The translations under genes and the position numbers were made by a program. Of a stretch of DNA of 26,311 bases, positions 20,866 through 26,311 are shown in pieces. The stretch spans positions 1 to 26,311 of the IMG/VR virus record IMGVR_UViG_3300034073_001898. One strand, written 5' to 3'. This stretch comes from a virus. A model generated the notes under the pieces. It was not told where the DNA came from. It made no database searches and saw only the letters and a list, made by a program, of their open reading frames with translations. Position 1 is the first letter of the stretch. Every line of letters begins with the position of its first letter.

Positions 20866-22025
20866 TCCTCGTAGGGGACTGCCGGGCTCGACTCCGGGAG
20901 CTTGATACCGAGTCGGTCGATTCCATCGTCACGGACCCCCCGTACGAACTCGGGTTCATGGGGAAGTCCTGGGACGCGTCAGGCATCGCGTATGACCTCG
21001 ATGTCTGGCGCGAGTGCCTGCGGGTCTTGAAGCCCGGCGGCCATCTTCTCGCGTTCGGTGCACCGAGAACTTATCACCGACTTGCTTGTGCCATCGAGGA
21101 TGCCGGGTTGACCCTTAGAGAATGCCTCATGTGGATTTTTGGTGCAGGATTCCCGAAATCTCACAACCTTGACGGCGCGTGGAAAGGATGGGGGACCGCG
21201 CTAAAACCGGCGTACGAACCCATCGTCATGGCGCGCAAGCCGCTGCGGGGCACGGTGGCGCAGAACGTGATGGCCTACGGGACCGGGGCGATCAACGTGG
21301 ACGGGTGCAGGGTGGGGACGCAAGGCGGCACAAGGGCAGATGACAAGCCAAAATATCAAGACGGAATGTTCAAAGGCATCGGCGGAAAGGTTACGATCAC
21401 GCAACTTGACGCAGGCCGCTGGCCCGCGAACGTCATCCACGATGGGAGCGAGGAGGTCGTGGGTATGTTTCCTGATGTCGGCAAATCGACTGGAGGTCTA
21501 ACCCCTGGTGTTGGAAGTAAAACGCGACCGGCAACATGGTCTTTCGGAAATACCTTAGGGGCAGGTGCCGGAGGGTATGGCGACTCCGGCTCCGCTGCCC
21601 GCTTCTTCTACTCGGCCAAGGCAAGCAAGGCCGACCGGGACGAGGGCATGGAGGCGTGGGACGATCGGACGTTCAACCGAGTAAATCCTGGCGGGCTTGA
21701 GAATGACCCGCGATGGGCACCTGTCGAGCGGAAGAACGTCCACCCCACGGTCAAGCCGACCGATCTCATGCGCTATCTGGTCCGTCTCGTCACGCCCCCG
21801 GGCGGTCTGGTCCTCGACCCGTTCACGGGGTCCGGCTCGACGGGCAAGGCGGCCGTCCTCGAGGGAATGCGGTTCATCGGGTGCGAACTGTCCCCAGAAT
21901 ATGCGGCGATTGCCGAGGCCCGGATCAAGGCAGCCGCGGTCAAGACCGGGCAGGTCTTTGAGATCCCGGCGTCCCCTGCCCCGGGCCGCAAGGCCGACGG
22001 CGAGCAACTGAGGCTCTTCGCATGA
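20862..22025 (+). CDS. Beta-class DNA methyltransferase (N6-adenine or N4-cytosine)
   Basis: This 387-residue protein starts in an ATGA overlap. The catalytic DPPY motif is at residues 25-28, and the AdoMet-binding DPFTGSGSTGKAA is at about 319-331. Catalytic motif before cofactor motif, with the recognition region between, is the beta arrangement. DPPY is most common in N6-adenine enzymes, so adenine is favoured without excluding N4-cytosine. The middle (about 120-270) is less GC-rich and uses other codons than its neighbours, consistent with a replaced recognition region. It probably protects phage DNA from host restriction. It lies between the terminase genes, so it may also mark DNA for packaging. 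Confidence 0.9.
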   Translation: MILVGDCRARLRELDTESVDSIVTDPPYELGFMGKSWDASGIAYDLDVWRECLRVLKPGGHLLAFGAPRTYHRLACAIEDAGLTLRECLMWIFGAGFPKSHNLDGAWKGWGTALKPAYEPIVMARKPLRGTVAQNVMAYGTGAINVDGCRVGTQGGTRADDKPKYQDGMFKGIGGKVTITQLDAGRWPANVIHDGSEEVVGMFPDVGKSTGGLTPGVGSKTRPATWSFGNTLGAGAGGYGDSGSAARFFYSAKASKADRDEGMEAWDDRTFNRVNPGGLENDPRWAPVERKNVHPTVKPTDLMRYLVRLVTPPGGLVLDPFTGSGSTGKAAVLEGMRFIGCELSPEYAAIAEARIKAAAVKTGQVFEIPASPAPGRKADGEQLRLFA

Positions 22026-22129
22026 CCGCAGACCAAGGATGGACCCTCGGGGATACGGTCTCGCTCATCTTGATCCTATCGGGTCATGTCGCGGTCATGG
22101 TGGCGATTGCCTCGGGCGGTGGTTGTTGA
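22022..22129 (+). CDS. 35-residue membrane peptide between methyltransferase and terminase
   Basis: The ATG at 22022 overlaps the methyltransferase stop (ATGA), and its stop TGA (22127-22129) overlaps the TTG start of the large terminase (TTGA). The product begins MTADQGWTLGDTVSLI, and residues about 12-31 are continuously hydrophobic (VSLILILSGHVAVMVAIASG). Both overlaps are what the rest of this genome uses for translational coupling. It may be a real micro-membrane protein, or only a coupling frame that delivers ribosomes to the terminase start. Confidence 0.5.
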   Translation: MTADQGWTLGDTVSLILILSGHVAVMVAIASGGGC

Positions 22130-23283
22130 TCATCCGGTTGCCGGAACTCCACGAGGCGCAAGCCGCGGTTGCCCGGGACCCCGCTCGGTTCCGGGTCTTG
22201 GTCTGCGGCAGGCGGTGGGGGAAGACCCGGCTCGGGGTCGTCCTGGCTCTGCGGATGGCCCTCGAAGGCCGCAAATCATGGTGGGTGGCCCCGACGTACG
22301 CTATCTCGGGCATCGCGTGGGAGATGCTCCGGGTGATGTCCCGGGCGGTCGGTGCTCAGGCTCACGAGTCGACCCGAACTCTACGGTTCCCGAGCGGGGG
22401 CATCATCGCTTGCAAGTCAGCGGATAACCCGGACAACCTGCGAGGCGAGGGGCTGGACTTCCTTGTCCTCGATGAGGCGGACTTCGTGCCCCGGCGGGTC
22501 TGGGAAGAGGTCCTTCGTCCGGCCCTCGCGGATCGGAAGGGGAAGGCGGTCATCATCTCGACCCCGAATGTCGAGGGGGGATGGTTCCATGAGCTCGTCC
22601 AGAAGGGGCAGGGGGAAGACCCCGAGGTCCGGTCCTGGTGCCTGCCATCCTGGACGAATCCGCATCTCGACGAGGCCGAGGTCGACGCGGCCCGGTCGAG
22701 CCTGCCCGCGATCGTCTTCCGTCGGGAGTTCGGTGCCGAGTTCGTTTCGGCGGCTGGTGCCCTGCTCCGGCGGGAATGGATCCGGGTCGGCGAGCCCCCG
22801 GCCCGGGAAGACCTCGATGTCTCGGTCGGGGTGGACCTCGCGATCTCGACGAAGGACGGGGCCGACTGGACTGCGGCGGTCGCCCTCGGTCGGGACAGGA
22901 CCGGGGCCTTGTATGTCCTCGACGTGGCCCGGGGCCGGATGCCCTTCCACGGGGTGCTAGGGTTCATCAAGGCCTTCGCGGGGAAGTGGCGTCCGCAAGT
23001 CGTCGCGGTCGAGCAAGTCCAGTTTCAGGCGGCCGTGGTCACCGAGCTTCTGCGGACGACGGACCTTCCGGTCGTCGGGGTCCGTCCGGACAAGGACAAG
23101 GTGACCCGGTTTACCGGGATTCAGGCTCGGTTCGAGCAAGGCCTCGTCACTCTGGCCCCGGACCTGCCCCCGGACTTCTCGCGGGAGCTCCTGGGCTTCC
23201 CTGTCGCGGACCATGACGACATGGTCGATGCCCTTGTCTATGCTCACCGCGGGCTCGGATCGGCGGATGTCGGGATGTCCTGA
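22126..23283 (+). CDS. terL: Terminase large subunit
   Basis: The start chosen is the TTG at 22126, overlapping the previous short frame; a frame extending to 22039 is open but starts inside that peptide. It has 385 residues. Walker A GRRWGKT lies at 28-34, and Walker B LDFLVLDEAD near residue 115, followed by IISTP (coupling motif). The nuclease half has VGVDLAIS near 235 and DHDDMVDALVYA near 363, with acidic residues in RNase-H-like positions. The protein is an ATP-driven motor that pumps DNA into the empty head through the portal and cuts the concatemer. It is somewhat short, but both domains are present. Confidence 0.93.
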   Translation: MIIRLPELHEAQAAVARDPARFRVLVCGRRWGKTRLGVVLALRMALEGRKSWWVAPTYAISGIAWEMLRVMSRAVGAQAHESTRTLRFPSGGIIACKSADNPDNLRGEGLDFLVLDEADFVPRRVWEEVLRPALADRKGKAVIISTPNVEGGWFHELVQKGQGEDPEVRSWCLPSWTNPHLDEAEVDAARSSLPAIVFRREFGAEFVSAAGALLRREWIRVGEPPAREDLDVSVGVDLAISTKDGADWTAAVALGRDRTGALYVLDVARGRMPFHGVLGFIKAFAGKWRPQVVAVEQVQFQAAVVTELLRTTDLPVVGVRPDKDKVTRFTGIQARFEQGLVTLAPDLPPDFSRELLGFPVADHDDMVDALVYAHRGLGSADVGMS

Positions 23284-23289
23284 ACTTTC

Positions 23290-23330
23290 TTTCTCAAACC
23301 CCTTGACGGGTTATACAAACCTGCTAATGT
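23290..23330 (+). promoter_or_regulatory. Promoter C with paired AAACC elements
   Basis: TTTCTC (23290-23295) and AAACC (23296-23300) precede the -35 TTGACG (23303-23308). The second AAACC lies at 23317-23321, 21 bases from the first. The aligned -10 is TAATGT (23325-23330), a weak match. The sequence parallels the promoters at 11533 and 13954 and starts the DNA-modification operon right after the terminase stop. Confidence 0.7.
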
Positions 23331-23337
23331 GAATACA

Positions 23338-23354
23338 CGGTCGAAGGAGGACCG
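23338..23354 (+). promoter_or_regulatory. GAAGGAG-loop SD hairpin H4
   Basis: CGGTC (23338-23342) pairs with GACCG (23350-23354) around GAAGGAG (23343-23349). It begins about 7 bases after the -10 of promoter C, so it is the 5' end of the transcript. The SD core ends 9 bases before the ATG at 23360. An ATG-GCA-TGA frame (23355-23363) lies in between, its stop overlapping that start. Confidence 0.7.
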
Positions 23355-23359
23355 ATGGC

Positions 23360-23587
23360 ATGACGAACAAACAGCAAATCATTCACGCTCTCGAGAACGG
23401 TCTGGTCATTGAAGGTGAGTCTTTTGGCGAAGACGGATGGGTCTGGACCGGAAATCTCGGACTGACTCCTTTGTATAGATATGCTCCTGCCATCTACGCC
23501 CTCGAGAAGGAAGGGAAAATCGAGGCATACCGGGACGAGTTCGCTGCTCGTCAGGGATGGGGAACAATGGTGCGTCTGTGCAAGTAG
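23360..23587 (+). CDS. Small protein of unknown function, first gene of modification operon
   Basis: This 75-residue protein starts at the ATG at 23360, 9 bases from the SD core of hairpin H4. The N-terminal part is helical (KQQIIHALENGLVIEG), followed by aromatic-rich segments (GEDGWVWTGNLG, LYRYAPAIYALEKEGKIEAYRDEF), which could form a winged-helix-like or small alpha/beta fold. The C-terminal coding sequence overlaps the Mom-like gene by 31 bases in another frame. No family is recognised. Being co-transcribed with DNA-modification genes suggests a related or regulatory role, which is inference only. Confidence 0.6.
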   Translation: MTNKQQIIHALENGLVIEGESFGEDGWVWTGNLGLTPLYRYAPAIYALEKEGKIEAYRDEFAARQGWGTMVRLCK

Positions 23588-24237
23588 TACGCACGACCAA
23601 GCAGGTGGCCGAGACGTTTGTCTCGGTCAAGCACTACAGCCGAAGGCCTTCCGTGTTCTGGGAGGCCTTCGCGCTTGTCGAGGATGGCCACGTTCAAGGC
23701 GTCGTCGTGTACGGTCAACCAAGTCCACCGATTCAGCGTCATGCTTTCCGTGACCGTGACTTCCGGCTGTACGAGTTGACCCGCCTTGTGGTACAGACCA
23801 AGACTCGCAACGCTGCGAGCTTTCTAATCGGCAACAGTCTGCGGATGCTGGCAAGCCAGCCATGCGCGGTCGTCAGTTACGCGGACAGCGAGATGGGGCA
23901 TGCGGGCATTGTCTATCAGGCAACCAACTGGATCTATACCGGAGCCACCGTCAGCCACGACAAGGCGTATATCGTGGACGGCAAGCGACTGCACCCGATG
24001 ACCCTTCGTGATATGGGCATCACGAACCCGACCGCATGGGCTAAGACCAACGGCATCGAGATGGTGCCGCCGATGCAGAAGCACCGTTACTTTAAGTTGA
24101 TCGGCAACAGACGCGAGCGATCGGTGATGCTGGCGAAGCTGTCTTACCCTGTAGTCAACGCCTACCCTAAGGCCGACGCCACGCGGTACGACGACGGTGC
24201 TCCTATTGTGATGCCTGTTCCTTTGACGCTTTTCTAA
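23557..24237 (+). CDS. Mom-like DNA adenine modification protein
   Basis: This 226-residue protein is counted from the ATG at 23557; a GTG at 23578 is a plausible alternative, since SDs are weak at both. Recognisable features are VSVKHYSRRPSVFWEAFALVEDG, GVVVYGQPSPP, the highly characteristic YELTRLVV, then NAASFLIGNSLRML and VVSYADSEMGHAGIVYQATNW with YTG. This is the acetyltransferase-like fold of Mom, which in phage Mu makes a methylcarbamoyl-type adenine change that blocks many restriction enzymes. Codon use is less GC-biased than neighbours, suggesting recent acquisition. The substrate here is inferred from the family. Its stop is followed by a terminator. Confidence 0.83.
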   Translation: MGNNGASVQVVRTTKQVAETFVSVKHYSRRPSVFWEAFALVEDGHVQGVVVYGQPSPPIQRHAFRDRDFRLYELTRLVVQTKTRNAASFLIGNSLRMLASQPCAVVSYADSEMGHAGIVYQATNWIYTGATVSHDKAYIVDGKRLHPMTLRDMGITNPTAWAKTNGIEMVPPMQKHRYFKLIGNRRERSVMLAKLSYPVVNAYPKADATRYDDGAPIVMPVPLTLF

Positions 24238-24242
24238 GTCCC

Positions 24243-24260
24243 AGTCTTGAACGGCCCCCC
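24243..24260 (+). repeat. 18-base direct repeat, copy 1 (upstream of cytosine methyltransferase)
   Basis: AGTCTTGAACGGCCCCCC at 24243-24260 is identical to bases 25219-25236. The two copies bracket the cytosine methyltransferase gene about 976 bases apart. Copy 1 contributes the 5' arm of a terminator hairpin. Confidence 0.8.
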
Positions 24261-24283
24261 GCTTTCCTGCCCGGGGGGCTTTC
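24254..24283 (+). terminator. Terminator after the Mom-like gene
   Basis: GCCCCCCG (24254-24261) pairs with CGGGGGGC (24272-24279) around a 10-base loop and is followed by TTTCCC. Eight GC-rich pairs and a short T run make a plausible intrinsic terminator, 16 bases after the stop of the Mom-like gene. Transcription of the methyltransferase gene may depend on readthrough. Confidence 0.75.
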
Positions 24284-24287
24284 CCTT

Positions 24288-24304
24288 GGCCCGAAGGAGG
24301 GGCC
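24288..24304 (+). promoter_or_regulatory. GAAGGAG-loop SD hairpin H5
   Basis: GGCCC (24288-24292) pairs with GGGCC (24300-24304) around GAAGGAG (24293-24299). The SD core ends 5 bases before ATG 24306 and 8 before ATG 24309; the latter spacing is closer to that at hairpins H1, H3 and H4, so 24309 may be the start used. Confidence 0.65.
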
Positions 24305-24305
24305 G

Positions 24306-25226
24306 ATGATGAGATACGGTTCGGTTTGTAGCGGCATCGAGGCCGCAAGCGTTGCATGGGAGCCTCTGGGCTGGCAGCCCGCGTGGTTCTCGGAGATTGA
24401 CGCGTTCCCTTCGGCGGTGCTGGCGCACAGATTCCCAGCCGTGCCGAACCTCGGGGACATGACTACCATTCACGAGAAAGAGGAGTTTCAACGTGACGCA
24501 ATTGACCTTCTGGTCGGTGGAACCCCCTGTCAGTCCTTCTCAGTCGCCGGACTTCGCGGAGGCTTGGAGGATCCCAGAGGCAACCTTGCACTCATATTCT
24601 TGCGGATTGCCAGCATCGCCCGGCCTCGATGGATCGTCTGGGAAAACGTCCCCGGTGTCTTGTCATCGAACGGCGGACGGGACTTTGGTTCCTTCCTCGG
24701 GGCGTTGGCAGAACTCGGGTATGGGTGGGCCTACCGGGTCCTTGACGCTCAGTACTTCGGAGTTCCCCAACGACGCCGTCGCGTCTTCGTTGTCGGACAT
24801 CTTGGAGACGGAGCCCGTGCCGCAAGAGTTCTTTTTGAGCCCGAGAGCGTGCGAGGGTATCCTTCGCAGGGCCGAGGCCCGCAAGTTCAAGTTGCCGCAT
24901 GCCCTACGACAGGCACTGGAAAGCGTTATGACGCAGAGACCGAGACCCTGATTGCCTTCCACGCAACGCAAGACCCGATCAGCGGCCCGGTATCCCCGGC
25001 TCTCGGGACCAGCATGTACGCCGGAGTCCTTCATCAAGGCGTCCGACGCCTGACCCCGAGAGAGTGCGAGCGGTTGCAGGGATTCCCGGACGACTGGACC
25101 CTCGTCCCGTATCGAGGCAAGCCCGCGGCCAACGGCCCGAGGTACAAGGCCTGCGGTAACTCGATGGCCGTCCCCGTGATGCGATGGATCGGGAGCAGGA
25201 TTGCCGAGGCCGAGGCCGAGTCTTGA
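24306..25226 (+). CDS. DNA cytosine-5 methyltransferase
   Basis: This 306-residue protein starts with two adjacent ATGs (24306, 24309). All ordered motifs of C5 methyltransferases are visible: I GSVCSGIEAA, IV GGTPCQSFS with the catalytic cysteine near residue 75, VI WENVPG, VIII QRRRRVFVVG, IX RRLTPRECERLQGFPDDW and X ACGNSMAVPV. The recognition region between VIII and IX is short (about residues 170-230). It methylates a cytosine in a short DNA sequence, likely for restriction evasion; the site cannot be read from the sequence. An out-of-frame gene overlaps motifs IV-VIII. The gene is flanked by 18-base direct repeats, as in a mobile cassette. Confidence 0.95.
   Translation: MMRYGSVCSGIEAASVAWEPLGWQPAWFSEIDAFPSAVLAHRFPAVPNLGDMTTIHEKEEFQRDAIDLLVGGTPCQSFSVAGLRGGLEDPRGNLALIFLRIASIARPRWIVWENVPGVLSSNGGRDFGSFLGALAELGYGWAYRVLDAQYFGVPQRRRRVFVVGHLGDGARAARVLFEPESVRGYPSQGRGPQVQVAACPTTGTGKRYDAETETLIAFHATQDPISGPVSPALGTSMYAGVLHQGVRRLTPRECERLQGFPDDWTLVPYRGKPAANGPRYKACGNSMAVPVMRWIGSRIAEAEAES
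24493..24951 (+). CDS. Overlapping gene inside the cytosine methyltransferase
   Basis: This 152-residue frame (+1 relative to the methyltransferase) starts at GTG 24493, with AGAGGAG (24479-24485) 7 bases upstream, an ideal independent SD. It spans the methyltransferase from just before motif IV to past motif VIII. The product contains PVSPSQSPDFAEAW, LVPSSGRWQNSGMGGPT, and ends with SLSDILETEPVPQEFFLSP, ACEGILRRAEARKFKLPHAL. I recall these C-terminal patterns from small hypothetical proteins encoded over or beside phage cytosine methyltransferases, so dual coding is likely and not a chance open frame. Function is unknown. There are no membrane segments; the N-terminal half is rich in Ser/Pro. 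Confidence 0.72.
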   Translation: MTQLTFWSVEPPVSPSQSPDFAEAWRIPEATLHSYSCGLPASPGLDGSSGKTSPVSCHRTADGTLVPSSGRWQNSGMGGPTGSLTLSTSEFPNDAVASSLSDILETEPVPQEFFLSPRACEGILRRAEARKFKLPHALRQALESVMTQRPRP

Positions 25227-25236
25227 ACGGCCCCCC
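25219..25236 (+). repeat. 18-base direct repeat, copy 2 (end of cytosine methyltransferase)
   Basis: This is the second copy of AGTCTTGAACGGCCCCCC. It overlaps the last codons and stop of the methyltransferase (TGA at 25224-25226) and supplies the 5' arm of the hairpin before the portal gene. See copy 1 at 24243-24260. Confidence 0.8.
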
Positions 25237-25259
25237 TTCCTCGGGGTACCCTCGGGGGC
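25230..25259 (+). promoter_or_regulatory. GC hairpin directly before the portal start
   Basis: GCCCCC (25230-25235) can pair with GGGGGC (25254-25259); the loop contains the palindrome GGGTACCC. The start codon at 25260 follows at once, so the 3' arm GGGGG may double as the SD. It could act as an attenuator or control portal translation. No T tract follows. Confidence 0.45.
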
Positions 25260-26311
25260 ATGGGCATGCTCGATCGGTGGAACGCGGCGGTCAAGGCGTG
25301 GCGGCTCGGTGCGGCCGTCGTCACGACCGATACCGGGTTCGGCAACTTCTCGTTCGGTGACGAGCGGCGAGGCCTCGCGGCACATCGGGTCGTCGAGCTC
25401 TCAACGGCGGTCTATGCCGCGGTAGACCTGCGGTCCTCGGCCCTGGCCGCGATACCAGTCCGGATCATGGACAACTCTGGCGAACACGGCGAGGAGGTCT
25501 TCTCGGGGTCGGCCTACGATCTCTTCAAGAACGTCAATCCGCACTGGACCCTTGGGAGGCTCCTCGAGGCCATCGAGGTCTCCATGTGCACCTACGGGGA
25601 GGCCTTCATCGTCGTCGAGAAGGACCGCTCTGGCGTGCCGATCGAGCTCTGGTTCGCCAACGCGTCCAAGATGAAGGTCATCCCGCACCCGACGGAATAT
25701 ATCGCGGGGTACCTCTACAAGGCCGAGAACAAAGAGATCCGGCTCGCCCCCGAGGACGTGGTCTGGATCCACGGCATCCAAGACCCCTCGAACGAGTTCC
25801 GATGCCTTTCCCCGCTCGAGGCGGCCCGGCTCTCGGTCGAGTCGAACCTCGATGCCCTTGAGTCGAATCGGAACATCTTTAGGAACGGGCTCAACCCGGG
25901 GGGCATCATGTACCCGGCCGACCAGGGCATCAGCCTGACGAAGGAACAACGGCTCTCGATCGAGGAGCAACTCAACACCCGGCTCAAGGGCAAGGACCGG
26001 GCTCATCGGCTCGCGGTCTTCTCGCATCCGATGAAGATCGAGTCCCCGGCCTTGTCGCCCTCGGACGCCCAGTTCATGGAGTTGCTCAACTGGACGCTGT
26101 CGGACGTGGCCCGGGCATACAAGATCCCCCCGACCAAGTTGCAGGACTTCTCTCGGGCGACTTACTCGAACGTCGAACAGGCGGACAAGGCCTTCTTCAC
26201 CGACTGCATCATCCCCGAGGCCCGGCGGATCGCGGGGGCTATCAACGAGCAGTTGATGCCGATGTTCGGCGGTGACCTCGAACTCGTCTTCGACTTCTCG
26301 AAGATCCCGGC
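25260..26311 (+). CDS. HK97-family portal protein (3' partial)
   Basis: The open frame runs from ATG 25260 (a second ATG at 25266) through the window end without a stop; about 350 residues are visible. HK97-type portal landmarks include DLRSSALAAIPVRIMD, LFKNVNPHWT, MCTYGEAFIVVEK, DVVWIHGIQDPSNEFRCLSPLEA, NRNIFRNGLNPGGI, and LSPSDAQFMELLNWTLSDVARAYKIPPTKLQDFSRATYSNVEQ, then IIPEARRIAGAINEQLMP. The portal is a dodecameric ring at one capsid vertex through which terminase pumps DNA. Family length is about 400-450 residues, so most is present. Protease and capsid genes should follow outside the window. Confidence 0.95.
   Translation, partial: MGMLDRWNAAVKAWRLGAAVVTTDTGFGNFSFGDERRGLAAHRVVELSTAVYAAVDLRSSALAAIPVRIMDNSGEHGEEVFSGSAYDLFKNVNPHWTLGRLLEAIEVSMCTYGEAFIVVEKDRSGVPIELWFANASKMKVIPHPTEYIAGYLYKAENKEIRLAPEDVVWIHGIQDPSNEFRCLSPLEAARLSVESNLDALESNRNIFRNGLNPGGIMYPADQGISLTKEQRLSIEEQLNTRLKGKDRAHRLAVFSHPMKIESPALSPSDAQFMELLNWTLSDVARAYKIPPTKLQDFSRATYSNVEQADKAFFTDCIIPEARRIAGAINEQLMPMFGGDLELVFDFSKIP

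Noticed and set aside
22362-22970. Long plus and minus shadow frames in the terminase gene
   Set aside because: Both lie entirely within terminase and are Arg/Ser/Pro-rich, as expected for shifted frames of GC-rich genes.
24663-25385. Minus-strand open frame over the end of the methyltransferase
   Set aside because: It crosses the methyltransferase end, the direct repeat and the portal start, and shows no motif. It is a by-product of GC-rich sequence.
1-26311. CRISPR array, integrase, attachment site, insertion sequence
   Set aside because: No regularly spaced repeats, no tyrosine or serine recombinase motifs and no transposase were seen on either strand. The lifestyle is therefore undetermined, as part of the genome is outside the window.

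Overview
The window is part of the genome of a tailed double-stranded DNA phage (Caudoviricetes). Gene content points to a siphovirus: HK97-type portal and gp10-like neck protein, tail tube proteins, a frameshifted tail chaperone pair, a tape measure protein and no contractile sheath. Every convincing gene is on the + strand. The DNA is GC-rich, genes are packed with ATGA, GTGA, TTGA or TGATG overlaps, and purine-rich Shine-Dalgarno (SD) sequences are common, so the host is probably a high-GC bacterium; the sequence alone does not identify it. The window opens inside a neck gene and ends inside the portal gene. The missing protease/capsid/adaptor block would lie between the two ends, so the window looks like most of a circular or circularly permuted genome cut in the head module. 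No integrase, attachment site, tRNA or CRISPR array was found.

Layout. 1-7578: neck and tail completion, two paralogous tail tube proteins, a tail chaperone with a -1 frameshift, tape measure, and a tail-tip/hub protein. 7621-11194: a modular tail fibre with carbohydrate-binding-like domains, then lysis genes (XhlA-like protein, M15 peptidase endolysin, holin-like protein). 11195-11525: non-coding, with two terminators and a possible small RNA. 11533-13971: first early operon, starting with a small ribbon-helix-helix protein and ending with a triple zinc-ribbon protein. 13954-20181: second early/replication region (small proteins, Cas4-like nuclease fused to HIRAN, SSB-like protein, PrimPol-SF3 helicase, candidate origin, zinc ribbons, RusA resolvase). 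20506-23283: putative small terminase, DNA methyltransferase, a 35-residue membrane peptide, large terminase. 23290-25226: DNA-modification cassette (small protein, Mom-like modifier, cytosine-5 methyltransferase with an overlapping gene inside it). 25260-end: portal.

Three signals are the most unusual. (1) At five sites an SD loop of identical sequence, GAAGGAG, is held by a short stem whose sequence differs each time; four sit just before start codons, and a variant sits before the ribbon-helix-helix gene. (2) Three promoters share one layout (TTTCTC, AAACC, TTGAC, AAACC about 21 bases on, then the -10), and each transcript would begin with a hairpin; this looks like a phage regulon, possibly run by the small ribbon-helix-helix protein. 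(3) A 152-codon gene with its own SD lies out of frame inside the cytosine methyltransferase. There are also a textbook -1 frameshift signal and a nested inverted-repeat, AT-rich candidate origin next to the primase-helicase. All family assignments come from reading motifs; no database search was run.
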